The notes under the pieces are model-generated. The model was not told where the DNA came from, did no database searches, and was given only the letters and a program-made list of their open reading frames with translations. Made by a program: the position numbers and the translations under genes. Source: Planctomycetaceae bacterium (GTDB taxonomy: Bacteria > Planctomycetota > Phycisphaerae > Phycisphaerales > SM1A02). From it: DNA of 64,000 nt. Below are positions 26,372 through 35,822 of the stretch, one piece after another. The DNA is taken from contig CANLHK010000008.1 in assembly GCA_947490615.1 (NCBI GenBank), positions 1 to 64,000 on the forward strand, in the 5' to 3' direction. Position 1 is the stretch's first letter. Each line of letters starts with the position of its first letter.

Positions 26372-28093
26372 TCAACCGCGGAAGATCGCGCCGGCCTTCT
26401 TGCCCACGAGCGCAGCGGCCGTCGCCAGTGCGATACCAAGGAACGCCATCGCCCACACTCCAAGCGCACTCGCGACGCCTGGTCCGTCACCGAGTCGCTC
26501 TGCGAGCGAGAAGATCGCCTTGGTGATCGGATAGTCCCCTTCGCGCTGCGCGAGAATGAGACTGTCGGAGACTTCGAGCATCGCGAAACAGAACGCGAGA
26601 ATCGCACCCGCAGCGATGTTGGCGGCCAAGAGCGGCAGCACAATCTTGCGCGTCACGCGCCAACGCGAAGCGCCGAGGTTGAAGCCCGCTTCTTCGAGCG
26701 CGACGGAAGTCTGCTCGAGCCCTGCAGCGGCAGATCGCACGACATAGGGAAGTCGACGCACCGCGTAGGCGAGAATGAGAAACGGAATCGGATTCGGCGT
26801 CGGTCCGAGGATGTCACCGACAAAGTGCAACGGCGAACCCGCGCTAAACGGCCAGCGCAAACTCGCGGCAACAAGACCAAACGCGAAGACGAGTCCAGGC
26901 ACCGCCAGCGGCAACATCACGAGCGCATCGAGCACAGCGCGACCCCGCACCGTGCCACGCACAAGAAGCCGCGCGACAAAGAGCCCGACCACCACATCGA
27001 TCACCGTGGCGATCCCCGCGAAGATGATCGAATTGCGCACGCTGCCTGCTGCCAGTGGATGGGTCAGCGCTTGCACGAAGTGATCCGAGGTCAAGCTCTC
27101 GGGAAGAATCGTTTGATACCAACGACCGTTCGAAGCCAACGCAGTGCCGATGACGCCGAAGTGTGGCAGCAGCGCGACAAACGCCACGAGCGCAAACGCC
27201 AAAGCAGCCAATCGCGCGCGCACACCAACGAGCTTCTGCAGTCCAGCGCCTGCGCTCGCCTTCGCGAGCATCGCGTGACCCTTGCCGCCCAGGACGAGGC
27301 GTCCGACGGTGTAGGAGAGAATGGTCGCAGCGAGCATGACCGCCGTCAGCGCATAGGGCTGGCGCGAGGCCTCCATCTCTTTGATCCCGTTGAAGATCTG
27401 GACGGGCGTCGTCTTGCTGAACTCAAGCATGAGTGGCGTGCCGAGCTCGGTGAAGCTCCACACGAAGACGATCGTTCCACCCGCAAAGAGTCCCGGACGA
27501 ATGAGCGGCAGCGTGATGCGGCGGAAGCGCGTCCAGCGCCCTGCGCCTGCGTTGATTGCTGCCTCTTCCATCGAGGGATCGAGGTTGGCAATCGCAGCAA
27601 CGAGGTTGAGGTACAGAATCGGAAAGAGCGCGACCGCTTCAAGGAGCACGATGAGCGCAAATCCGCCGCGACCGAGGAAATCAACGGGTTCGGACACCGC
27701 GTGGAGATCGAGCAAGAACGCGTTCACGGCGCCCTCGCGTCCCAGCAGCTGGCGCATACCGATCGCTCCAACAAAGGGCGGAAGAATGAGCGGCGCGAGG
27801 ATCAGCGTCGAGAGCAGCGGCTTTCCCGCGAACGAGGTCCGCGCCGACAACAGCGCGAGCGGCAAGGCGATGACCACGGCGACCGTCGTGGTGCAAGTCG
27901 CGATCAGAAACGCGTTGAGCAGCCCGTCGCGCAGGACGGGATCGCGAAAGACATTGGCGATGTGCAAGAAGGTCAGCGTGCCATCGTCGTTGGCAAACGC
28001 ACTCGCGACGCCAAGCCAGATCGGATAGACCAGCGGCACGCCGACAAGAAGGATGAGCACCATTAGCCAGAGGCGCTGGGTCTTCGGACGCAT
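26372..28093 (-). CDS. ABC transporter permease, iron(III)/2-aminoethylphosphonate type (fused double permease)
   Basis: A 573-residue inner-membrane protein with about 12 hydrophobic segments in two homologous halves, as in FbpB/AfuB/SfuB. Each half has an EAA-type loop that contacts the ATPase: EEAAINAGAGRWTRFRRITLPLI near residue 180 and EEAGFNLGASRWRVTRKIVLP near residue 465. Ferric iron or another small ligand is the likely cargo. The matching ATPase and binding-protein genes are not adjacent. The ATG at 28093 follows a TACCAT box (minus strand, 28103-28108) by 9 bases. Confidence 0.87.
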   Translation of the reverse strand: MRPKTQRLWLMVLILLVGVPLVYPIWLGVASAFANDDGTLTFLHIANVFRDPVLRDGLLNAFLIATCTTTVAVVIALPLALLSARTSFAGKPLLSTLILAPLILPPFVGAIGMRQLLGREGAVNAFLLDLHAVSEPVDFLGRGGFALIVLLEAVALFPILYLNLVAAIANLDPSMEEAAINAGAGRWTRFRRITLPLIRPGLFAGGTIVFVWSFTELGTPLMLEFSKTTPVQIFNGIKEMEASRQPYALTAVMLAATILSYTVGRLVLGGKGHAMLAKASAGAGLQKLVGVRARLAALAFALVAFVALLPHFGVIGTALASNGRWYQTILPESLTSDHFVQALTHPLAAGSVRNSIIFAGIATVIDVVVGLFVARLLVRGTVRGRAVLDALVMLPLAVPGLVFAFGLVAASLRWPFSAGSPLHFVGDILGPTPNPIPFLILAYAVRRLPYVVRSAAAGLEQTSVALEEAGFNLGASRWRVTRKIVLPLLAANIAAGAILAFCFAMLEVSDSLILAQREGDYPITKAIFSLAERLGDGPGVASALGVWAMAFLGIALATAAALVGKKAGAIFRG

Positions 28094-28102
28094 GAGCGGC
28101 GG

Positions 28103-28108
28103 ATGGTA
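28103..28108 (-). promoter_or_regulatory. -10-like box directly upstream of the ABC permease
   Basis: TACCAT on the minus strand ends 9 bases before the ATG at 28093, inside the 42-bp gap after the subtilase stop. No Shine-Dalgarno is visible. Confidence 0.5.
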
Positions 28109-28135
28109 GTAGAAACGATCTCCGCTTGAGATCGC

Positions 28136-29728
28136 TTACAGCACAGCGCCCCACGCACCCAAGAGAATCGCGAGGTCAGGCGCGTTCACGACATTGTCGC
28201 TGTTGAGATCGGCGATGCCGCCCGCGCCCCAACCGTTGAGCAAGATCGCGAGGTCCTGCGAGTTGACCGTGCCGTTCCCATCGAGGTCAGGCGACGGAGT
28301 GGTGTTGGGCATGTACCACGAGACCACAACGGGAAGCGCGGACTGCGTGCCCGTGTTCCGATGGAGTTCAAGCACATAGTCGCCCGCAGCGACGCCGTGG
28401 AGTACGAGAAGCTCGGTGTTCTCTGTGCTGCTCTTACTCTCGCAGTTGCCGCTGGTAAACGAGCTCGCCCCAGCATCGCCGGTGATTGACACCAGCACGC
28501 CGTTTTGCAGCTTCCACAAGCGAAGGTCGAGGTCCTGCATGTTCCAAGTCGTGAAGTTCGTGGCGACCTGTCGGTTCCATGACGCAGCCACGCTGACCTC
28601 GTCGACACCTTGGTTCAACCGGAACGACCAGTAGGCGCTGGTATTGGACAGGACGGTCGGGATGTAGTCCCAACCTTGATGACGGGTGAAGGTCGCGGGC
28701 TGTGGCGCCGCAAACGCAGTGGCCTCGCCGCCCGTGAAGATGCGGTGGGCGCGGTCGATGTTCAGGAGATCAGCGCCATAGATCGGATCAAGCGGCGCCG
28801 TGCTGATTCCGCGCGAGGCGCCGCTGGTTGGAGCACCGTTACTCCACGCGGGACGATGCGTCGTGCCCGCCATGATCGCGCTCTTGATCGTGAGTGCTTT
28901 GTTCGCGTTGGCGTTGGCCGAGATCGCAGGATCGCTGTCGGCTGCGTCAAAGAGCAGCGCCGCCGCGGCACCGACGATTGGCGTCGCGTAGCTCGTGAAG
29001 AGGCCAGGTGCGACGATGTCAGGCTTGCGACGCGACGGTCCATCGAGTCCAGCGGGCGTGAGTGCCGCCGCGTGATTGCCATCGGCGAGTCCGACGGTGA
29101 TGTTGTTGAAGGCGTAGGCGAGAAGCGGTTGCGCCGCACTGCCCGCGCCGTTGTTGGTGCCGACGGCCATGAAGAGGTTGTCGCGCGCGATGGCAAAGTC
29201 GAGTCGGCGCAATCCATCGTTGTCATTGGTGGCGTTGCCGAACGATCCGATCCACGAGTGGTTGAAGACCTTCACACCAACTGGTGGAGTCGCGGGGACC
29301 ACCGCGGCGCCCTGACCGACATGGAGATAGACCGAGGTGAGCCACGGATTCACATTCCAGTTGGAGATGCTCGTCACACCCTTGGCGATCGATCCTGTGT
29401 TCCCGTAGAGATTGCGGCCGACCTCTGTGGCGTGTCCGCTTGGCGCGAGTCCCGTGCCCGAGAGCAGACTGAAAGTCTTGCCGCTGAACTCGACAAGCGT
29501 GGTGTCGGGCGCGTAGGACCCTCCCGCATTCTCGGGTGCTTCAACATGACCGATGCCAATGCCTGCACCCGTTGGAGTCGCTGCACCAAGGCGCGTCACG
29601 AGGTCGGTGTACTTGATGTCAGAGAAGACATCAGCCTGCGCGACCAGAGCACAGAGTGGTATGGACAGAATCATCGCACCGCAAACGCGGGTGCTCATCG
29701 AGAAGAGTGTGCGCTGGGGGCTGGGCAT
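28136..29728 (-). CDS. Divergent subtilase-like secreted protein with C-terminal dockerin-like module
   Basis: A 530-residue protein. After a signal peptide (STRVCGAMILSIPLCALVAQA), a subtilisin-like domain has His99 in SGHATEVGRNLYG, the oxyanion-region GTNNG, and Ser246 in FTSYATPIVGAAAALL. The catalytic Asp position (usually VIDTG) reads GHVEA, giving Glu63. A beta domain (about 350-455) follows, and paired EF-hand repeats (DLDGNGTVNSQDLAILL, DLNSDNVVNAPDLAILL) end the protein. Whether it still cleaves peptides is open. A GTG three bases upstream is a possible alternative start; TAGGTT lies six bases before the ATG. Confidence 0.8.
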   Translation of the reverse strand: MPSPQRTLFSMSTRVCGAMILSIPLCALVAQADVFSDIKYTDLVTRLGAATPTGAGIGIGHVEAPENAGGSYAPDTTLVEFSGKTFSLLSGTGLAPSGHATEVGRNLYGNTGSIAKGVTSISNWNVNPWLTSVYLHVGQGAAVVPATPPVGVKVFNHSWIGSFGNATNDNDGLRRLDFAIARDNLFMAVGTNNGAGSAAQPLLAYAFNNITVGLADGNHAAALTPAGLDGPSRRKPDIVAPGLFTSYATPIVGAAAALLFDAADSDPAISANANANKALTIKSAIMAGTTHRPAWSNGAPTSGASRGISTAPLDPIYGADLLNIDRAHRIFTGGEATAFAAPQPATFTRHQGWDYIPTVLSNTSAYWSFRLNQGVDEVSVAASWNRQVATNFTTWNMQDLDLRLWKLQNGVLVSITGDAGASSFTSGNCESKSSTENTELLVLHGVAAGDYVLELHRNTGTQSALPVVVSWYMPNTTPSPDLDGNGTVNSQDLAILLNGWGAGGIADLNSDNVVNAPDLAILLGAWGAVL

Positions 29729-29823
29729 CACCTGAACCTACCACGGCAGCGGCGTTGTTCAAGAACGGTGCGATTCAAGGCGCCCAATTTGGGGGCTATG
29801 GAGTGTCCGACTGTATGGGTCGT

Positions 29824-30729
29824 TCACTCTGTGTGACGCGGCGCCGAGGCGGAGCCTGCAGCGGGCCGCGTGGGGGTGCGCGACGGCTCGCGTGGAGGCG
29901 CCGACTTGTCGAGCACCTCAATCTCAACACGCTGGTTGTGGGCATCGGCGCTCGCTCCCGAGGGGAACGGTTCGACGCGATCTCCATCGCCCGCGCCGCG
30001 AATGCGAATGCGCCAGTAGTCGAGTCCGCCCGCGACGAGTCGCTTGCTGACCGAGAGCGCGCGATCGAGCGACAACTTCATCGCGCGTTCCGAGTCGCCA
30101 ACGCTTTCGCCAGCGCCCACATGTCCGTAGACCTCAACGATGGTGCTCTGACCATCGATGCGCTTGGCGAGATCATCAACGATCTTCTGCCCAGCGTTAC
30201 TCAGCGTCGAAGAGCCCGACGCGAACATGACATTCGTGCCGCGCGCGCTGCGCTCACCTGGACGAACCGTCGTGACATTGCGTTCCTTGCCTGAGACCCC
30301 AGGGTCTTCGCTGTCGCCTGCGTCACCTTCGCTGCGCTCCCTGATGTGCTCACGGAGCCGAGCGTCCTCTGGATCCATGCCGTCTGGATCGACAGGGTTG
30401 TTGAAGGCGCGCCGCAGCGCGATCACATAGTCGAGCTGTGCTGGTGAGAGCGCCACGCCGTCACTCTCTTCGCCTGCGCCACCAGGGTTGCCACCCTTGG
30501 GCTGCACATTGAGCGCAAAGAGAATCACGAAGAAGCCCATCATGAGCATCACCATGTCGGCGAATGAGATGAGCCACTCGGGCGCGCCCTCGTGCTCTTC
30601 GTGCGCTCCACCGCCATGGCCGCCACCACCGTGGCCACCATGCTTCTTCTTATGACCGCCGTCATCGCCCTTGCCGCCGCCATGGCCGGCGTCTTTCTTT
30701 CCGTGCTGATCGTGCTTGGCGTCGCTCAT
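29824..30729 (-). CDS. motB: Flagellar motor stator protein MotB, His/Gly-rich N-terminus
   Basis: A 301-residue stator subunit. One membrane helix, EWLISFADMVMLMMGFFVIL, carries the proton-binding Asp58. The periplasmic OmpA-like peptidoglycan-binding domain spans about 160-275 (FASGSSTLSNAGQKIVDDLAKRI ... ALSVSKRLVAGG ... NQRVEIEVL). The cytoplasmic N-terminus of about 48 residues is mostly His, Gly, Lys and Asp (HGGHGGGGHGGGAHEEH), well beyond the usual short basic tail. It lies 26 bases after motA on the same strand. With MotA it forms the ion channel that powers flagellar rotation. Confidence 0.9.
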   Translation of the reverse strand: MSDAKHDQHGKKDAGHGGGKGDDGGHKKKHGGHGGGGHGGGAHEEHEGAPEWLISFADMVMLMMGFFVILFALNVQPKGGNPGGAGEESDGVALSPAQLDYVIALRRAFNNPVDPDGMDPEDARLREHIRERSEGDAGDSEDPGVSGKERNVTTVRPGERSARGTNVMFASGSSTLSNAGQKIVDDLAKRIDGQSTIVEVYGHVGAGESVGDSERAMKLSLDRALSVSKRLVAGGLDYWRIRIRGAGDGDRVEPFPSGASADAHNQRVEIEVLDKSAPPREPSRTPTRPAAGSASAPRHTE

Positions 30730-30755
30730 GGCAGATGGCTCATTTCAGCGGGAAA

Positions 30756-31535
30756 TCAGGCGGCAATCTTGAGGTTGCGTCGCGCGCTGTTGGGGATGAA
30801 GGCAAGCATCTTCTCTTGCGTGGCGCGTGGATTGTCGCCAGCCTGGATCGAGAGGATTCCCTGCAACATCATCTCCTTCGAGAGGATCTCTTCACCCGAA
30901 CGCAGTGCGAGCTTGTCACCCATGGGACCAGCGACGGCGTTGGCGAGCACGGTTCCGTACATCGTCGCAACGACTGCGATGGCGAGCATGTGGCCGAGCA
31001 CATCGATACCGCCGTTGAGGTTGCCGAACATGCCGACCTGACCAATCAAGGTCGCGACGAGTCCGTATCCAGGCGCGTAGAGCTTGATGAGATCGAAGAA
31101 CTTCTTGCCCGCAGCGTGACGCTGTTGAATCGCCATGACTTCGAGGCGCAGTGTCGTCTCGATGATCTCTTCGTCGGTGCCGTCGACCGCCATGCGCAGG
31201 CCCTTGGCCAGGAATGGATCGTGGATCTTCTCGATCTCGTTCTCAAGGCTGAGGATGCCATCACGACGCGCCTTGTCCGAGAGCGTGCTCATGAGCTTGA
31301 CGGTCTCAACCGCAGAGATGCCCTTGTTGAAGAAGAAGCGGCGGATGTAGCCAGGCACCGACTTCAGGTTTTCCCACGGCATGGCCATGAGCAGCACGGA
31401 GACCGTGCCGCCGAACACCATGATCAGGCCCTTCTCCGAATAGAACATGCTGAAGTGACCATGCGAGGCCATCCACATGACGACCACGCAGGCGACCACT
31501 CCGATGATGCTTCCGACAACGCTGGCCTTGTCCAT
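30756..31535 (-). CDS. motA: Flagellar motor stator protein MotA
   Basis: A 259-residue four-helix membrane protein of the MotA/TolQ/ExbB group. Features are the N-terminal helix SVVGSIIGVVACVVVMWM, FGGTVSVLLMAMPW, the cytoplasmic loop rich in charged residues (RRDGILSLENEIEKIHDPFLAKGLRMAVDG) and the paired C-terminal helices with PGYGLVATLIG. GGAGG lies eight bases before the ATG at 31535, so this start is preferred to in-frame upstream codons. It is the first gene of motA-motB, divergent from the 2-hydroxyacid dehydrogenase, and lies 18 kb from the main flagellar cluster. Confidence 0.92.
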   Translation of the reverse strand: MDKASVVGSIIGVVACVVVMWMASHGHFSMFYSEKGLIMVFGGTVSVLLMAMPWENLKSVPGYIRRFFFNKGISAVETVKLMSTLSDKARRDGILSLENEIEKIHDPFLAKGLRMAVDGTDEEIIETTLRLEVMAIQQRHAAGKKFFDLIKLYAPGYGLVATLIGQVGMFGNLNGGIDVLGHMLAIAVVATMYGTVLANAVAGPMGDKLALRSGEEILSKEMMLQGILSIQAGDNPRATQEKMLAFIPNSARRNLKIAA

Positions 31536-31748
31536 GAAACTCGCCTCCGGCGTTGCAGTGATGCAACGCGCTGAACCGCGTGGAGTCCGGTAGGACGCCA
31601 CGAGGGTCCGCCTCGTGATCGGCTCATCGGAGTCGTGCCATCGGTGCGGTTCATGCGATCAGGGAGGTTCAAAACCATCTGTGCCGTTTCGACCGGCAGG
31701 GTCCCAAGACATGGTCGTTCTCGGACGGCGGAATGGTGGGTTTGCGTC

Positions 31749-31754
31749 TATCCT
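31749..31754 (+). promoter_or_regulatory. -10-like box upstream of the 2-hydroxyacid dehydrogenase
   Basis: TATCCT ends 17 bases before the ATG at 31772, giving a very short leader of about ten bases. It matches the series of boxes closer to other start codons. Confidence 0.4.
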
Positions 31755-31771
31755 CGCCGCTTCGCACGACC

Positions 31772-32740
31772 ATGATTGAGCCGAAGCCCACCAACCCACA
31801 GAAACCACTTGCCGTTGTCACCGAGCATTTGGCAGACGAAGCGACTGCGTGGTTGGGCGAGCGCTGCGAACTGGTGCACGCCTCCGTCGGCGATGCGCGC
31901 TTCATCGAACTCGCGCACGCGGTTGAGGCGCTCGTCGTGCGCACCTACACCGTCGTCGATGCGCAACTCCTCTCGATGCTGCCGCGACTTCGCGTGGTTG
32001 GCCGCGCTGGTGTCGGCGTTGACAACATCGACCTCACGGCGTGTGCGCAACGCGGAGTGCGCGTCGTGTCAACGCCTGACGCCAACACCCAGGCGGTCGT
32101 GGAATATGTGGTCTGTCTCTTGTGCGACGCGCTTCGTCCGCGCCTCCATCTCAAGCACGCAGTCAGCGCGCAAGAGTGGAACGAACTGCGACAAGATGTC
32201 GTTGGGCTCTCGCAGATGAACGAGTTGACGCTCGGCATCCTCGGCCTCGGACGAATCGGCAAGCGCGTCGCGGAAGTCGCGCGCGCTATCGGTTTCACGG
32301 TGCGCTACCACGATCTCACCGAGATTCCACTTGCTCTGCGACAGGGCGCGCAGGAAGTCTCGCTCGCCAAGTTGTTCGCGGAGAGCGATGTCCTGACGGT
32401 GCACATCGATGGCCGTCCGAGCAATCGGCGGTTTGTCGGCAGTGCGCTGATTCAGTCGATGCGCCCTGACGCGGTGCTCCTGAACACCTCGCGAGGCTTT
32501 GTCCTCGATGAGTCTGCACTGGCAGCGTGGTTGCGCGCCAATCCCGCCGCACAAGCACTGCTCGATGTGCATGACCCCGAGCCCTTCACCGCCGAGAGCC
32601 CCCTGCTTCAGCTCGCCAACGCGCATCTTGCGCCGCACCTCGCGAGTCGCACCATGACGGCGATGGACAACATGAGTTGGGTTGTGCGCGATGTCGTGGC
32701 GGTGCTCGACGGACGCGAGCCGCTTCATCCAGCGTCGTGA
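31772..32740 (+). CDS. D-2-hydroxyacid dehydrogenase, phosphoglycerate dehydrogenase-like
   Basis: A 322-residue NAD-dependent enzyme. The Rossmann motif GILGLGRIGKRVAE, the substrate-site GRAGVGVDNID, catalytic Arg in LNTSRGFVLDE, Glu in DVHDPEPF and His in LAPHLASRT are all in place. The short form without an ACT tail is compatible with SerA-type 3-phosphoglycerate dehydrogenase or another 2-hydroxyacid dehydrogenase; the substrate cannot be fixed from sequence. It converges on enolase, the next enzyme for 3-phosphoglycerate-derived metabolites, 19 bases away, but the two are not co-transcribed. Confidence 0.85.
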   Translation: MIEPKPTNPQKPLAVVTEHLADEATAWLGERCELVHASVGDARFIELAHAVEALVVRTYTVVDAQLLSMLPRLRVVGRAGVGVDNIDLTACAQRGVRVVSTPDANTQAVVEYVVCLLCDALRPRLHLKHAVSAQEWNELRQDVVGLSQMNELTLGILGLGRIGKRVAEVARAIGFTVRYHDLTEIPLALRQGAQEVSLAKLFAESDVLTVHIDGRPSNRRFVGSALIQSMRPDAVLLNTSRGFVLDESALAAWLRANPAAQALLDVHDPEPFTAESPLLQLANAHLAPHLASRTMTAMDNMSWVVRDVVAVLDGREPLHPAS

Positions 32741-32759
32741 GGCGCTCGTATCTTGTCGG

Positions 32760-34106
<1,347 letters not shown>

Positions 34107-35822
34107 TCACGCGTATGAGTGCAATCCCGTGATGACGAAGTTGATGACGATCCAGTTGAAGAGCATCACCAGCGCGCCCACCACGGAGAGCACCGCGGTC
34201 CACAGTCCCTTGTCCTTCACGCGAAGTCGCACATGGACGAGGACCGCAAAGACGAGGAAGGTGTTCAGCGCAAAGACTTCCTTGGGATCCCATCCCCACG
34301 GTCGACCCCACGAGTGATCAGCCCAGATCGCGCCCATGATGATGCCCGTCCACAACAGGACAAACGACAGCTCCATGAGCACCATGGTGACGCCGTCGAG
34401 CACTTCACCCGTGGCTGCGCGAGCCCCTGCTTCGAGTGGAGTTCCCTTTGGTGACGCGAGGATTAAACTTCCCGCGCCACCCACCCGCGCATAGGACGCC
34501 GCTCCACCCAATGCGCGGTGCACGAGATAGAGCGCGCCCGAGACTGACGCCATGAAGATCAGCACATAGCTGAAGATGATCACATTGGTGTGGATGTAGA
34601 GCCAGACATCATGCAAGACAGGCGTCATGTTGTTGATGTCGGGGTTCAATTGGACGGTCAAGAAGTGCGCGGCCATCAAGGCGACCATCGCGCTGACCGC
34701 TGCACCAAGCGCGAAGAAGCTGCGCATCGCGCTGCGCCGCGAGACATACTCCAAGACCAGCGCGGCCACGCAGCCAAACCACGCAGCAGTCGTCACCGCC
34801 TCAAACATGTTGGAGTTGGGCCAGCGTCCCGCGATGTACCAGCGCAGTAAGACGGCGATGGTGTGGAGCGCCAACGCCAGTGCAAACACGATGGTCCCCG
34901 CGGTGCGCGCCCGCGGCCACTTCCACACCACGCCAAGGAGCAGCAGGATCGACGCAGCGAGGTAGACGATCCAGGTCTTCGTCATGTGATCGTTGGCGAA
35001 GTACCAATGCTCCCACTGCAAGCGGCGCAGGTCGGGATAGCCGTTGGGGTCAATGCTGCGCAGTTCTGCGGCCAGCGCAGTCGCTGCGGAAGAGACCATC
35101 GTCGCATCACCTTCGAGCCAACCGTTTACGAGTTGCTTCCACGCCGCTGCCACTGCCTCGCGTGCTTGAACTGGAACATCGAGCGCTGACGCCTGTTCTT
35201 CCGCGATGATGACGGTCGTGATGCCATGCCACGGCCGCTGCATTGCTCCGTCGCCGCGCGGAATGATGCGCAAGCGCGACAGGAGAAAGCGCGGGTCCTT
35301 CACCCGCAGCGCACTCTCGATGGCGTCGACCACCTTGGCGCTACGGACAAGATCAACTTGCATCTCTTCAAGGACCGCGAGCACCGCTTCTTGCGAAAGA
35401 AACTCTTCCGAGATCAGCCCGCTGGCCTCAAAGGACTCCATGCGAAGCGCCATCTCTGCACTAGGATCGGCGCGGCGCAGCGCGTCGGCCAATCGCACCC
35501 GCGACGGCGCGCTCTTCACGAAGATCACATCCGCCTCGCGGTAGGCCTTGGGATGGAAGAGCATGTCGAGGTAGGTGAAGAGCGGATCTTGATCGGCAAT
35601 CGCGCGCGGACCGGAGACGACGCGCATCATCTCACTGGCGAAACTTGAGAGGCACTTCAAGCGACCATCGGCCTGAACCGCGATCGTTGCCAGCGGCGTG
35701 AGGTCGACGCGTTTGGCAAACGGAAGCGCAGACTCATCGGCCACGGCCACGCGTGCGAACAGCGCGAACAGCACGAATGCAAGCGATTTCCACGGGCCTC
35801 GGCTCCACGCGCGGCGCATCAT
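34107..35822 (-). CDS. ccsA: Cytochrome c assembly protein CcsA/ResC
   Basis: A 571-residue protein of system II cytochrome c biogenesis. A signal-like helix (SLAFVLFALFARVAVA) leads a periplasmic domain of about 280 residues; the C-terminal half has seven or eight membrane helices with the haem-handling WWD-type motif WGRPWGWDPKE and histidines at helix ends (LMAAHFL, YIHTNVI). The periplasmic N-terminal domain is longer than in classic CcsA. The ATG at 35822 overlaps the resB stop by four bases. With ResB it exports haem and joins it to apocytochrome c. Confidence 0.9.
   Translation of the reverse strand: MMRRAWSRGPWKSLAFVLFALFARVAVADESALPFAKRVDLTPLATIAVQADGRLKCLSSFASEMMRVVSGPRAIADQDPLFTYLDMLFHPKAYREADVIFVKSAPSRVRLADALRRADPSAEMALRMESFEASGLISEEFLSQEAVLAVLEEMQVDLVRSAKVVDAIESALRVKDPRFLLSRLRIIPRGDGAMQRPWHGITTVIIAEEQASALDVPVQAREAVAAAWKQLVNGWLEGDATMVSSAATALAAELRSIDPNGYPDLRRLQWEHWYFANDHMTKTWIVYLAASILLLLGVVWKWPRARTAGTIVFALALALHTIAVLLRWYIAGRWPNSNMFEAVTTAAWFGCVAALVLEYVSRRSAMRSFFALGAAVSAMVALMAAHFLTVQLNPDINNMTPVLHDVWLYIHTNVIIFSYVLIFMASVSGALYLVHRALGGAASYARVGGAGSLILASPKGTPLEAGARAATGEVLDGVTMVLMELSFVLLWTGIIMGAIWADHSWGRPWGWDPKEVFALNTFLVFAVLVHVRLRVKDKGLWTAVLSVVGALVMLFNWIVINFVITGLHSYA

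Noticed and set aside
31536-31730. GCCGATCA before motA as a sigma-28 promoter.
   Set aside because: It is one base off the -10 consensus, but no TAAA-like -35 lies at the required 15-base spacing.
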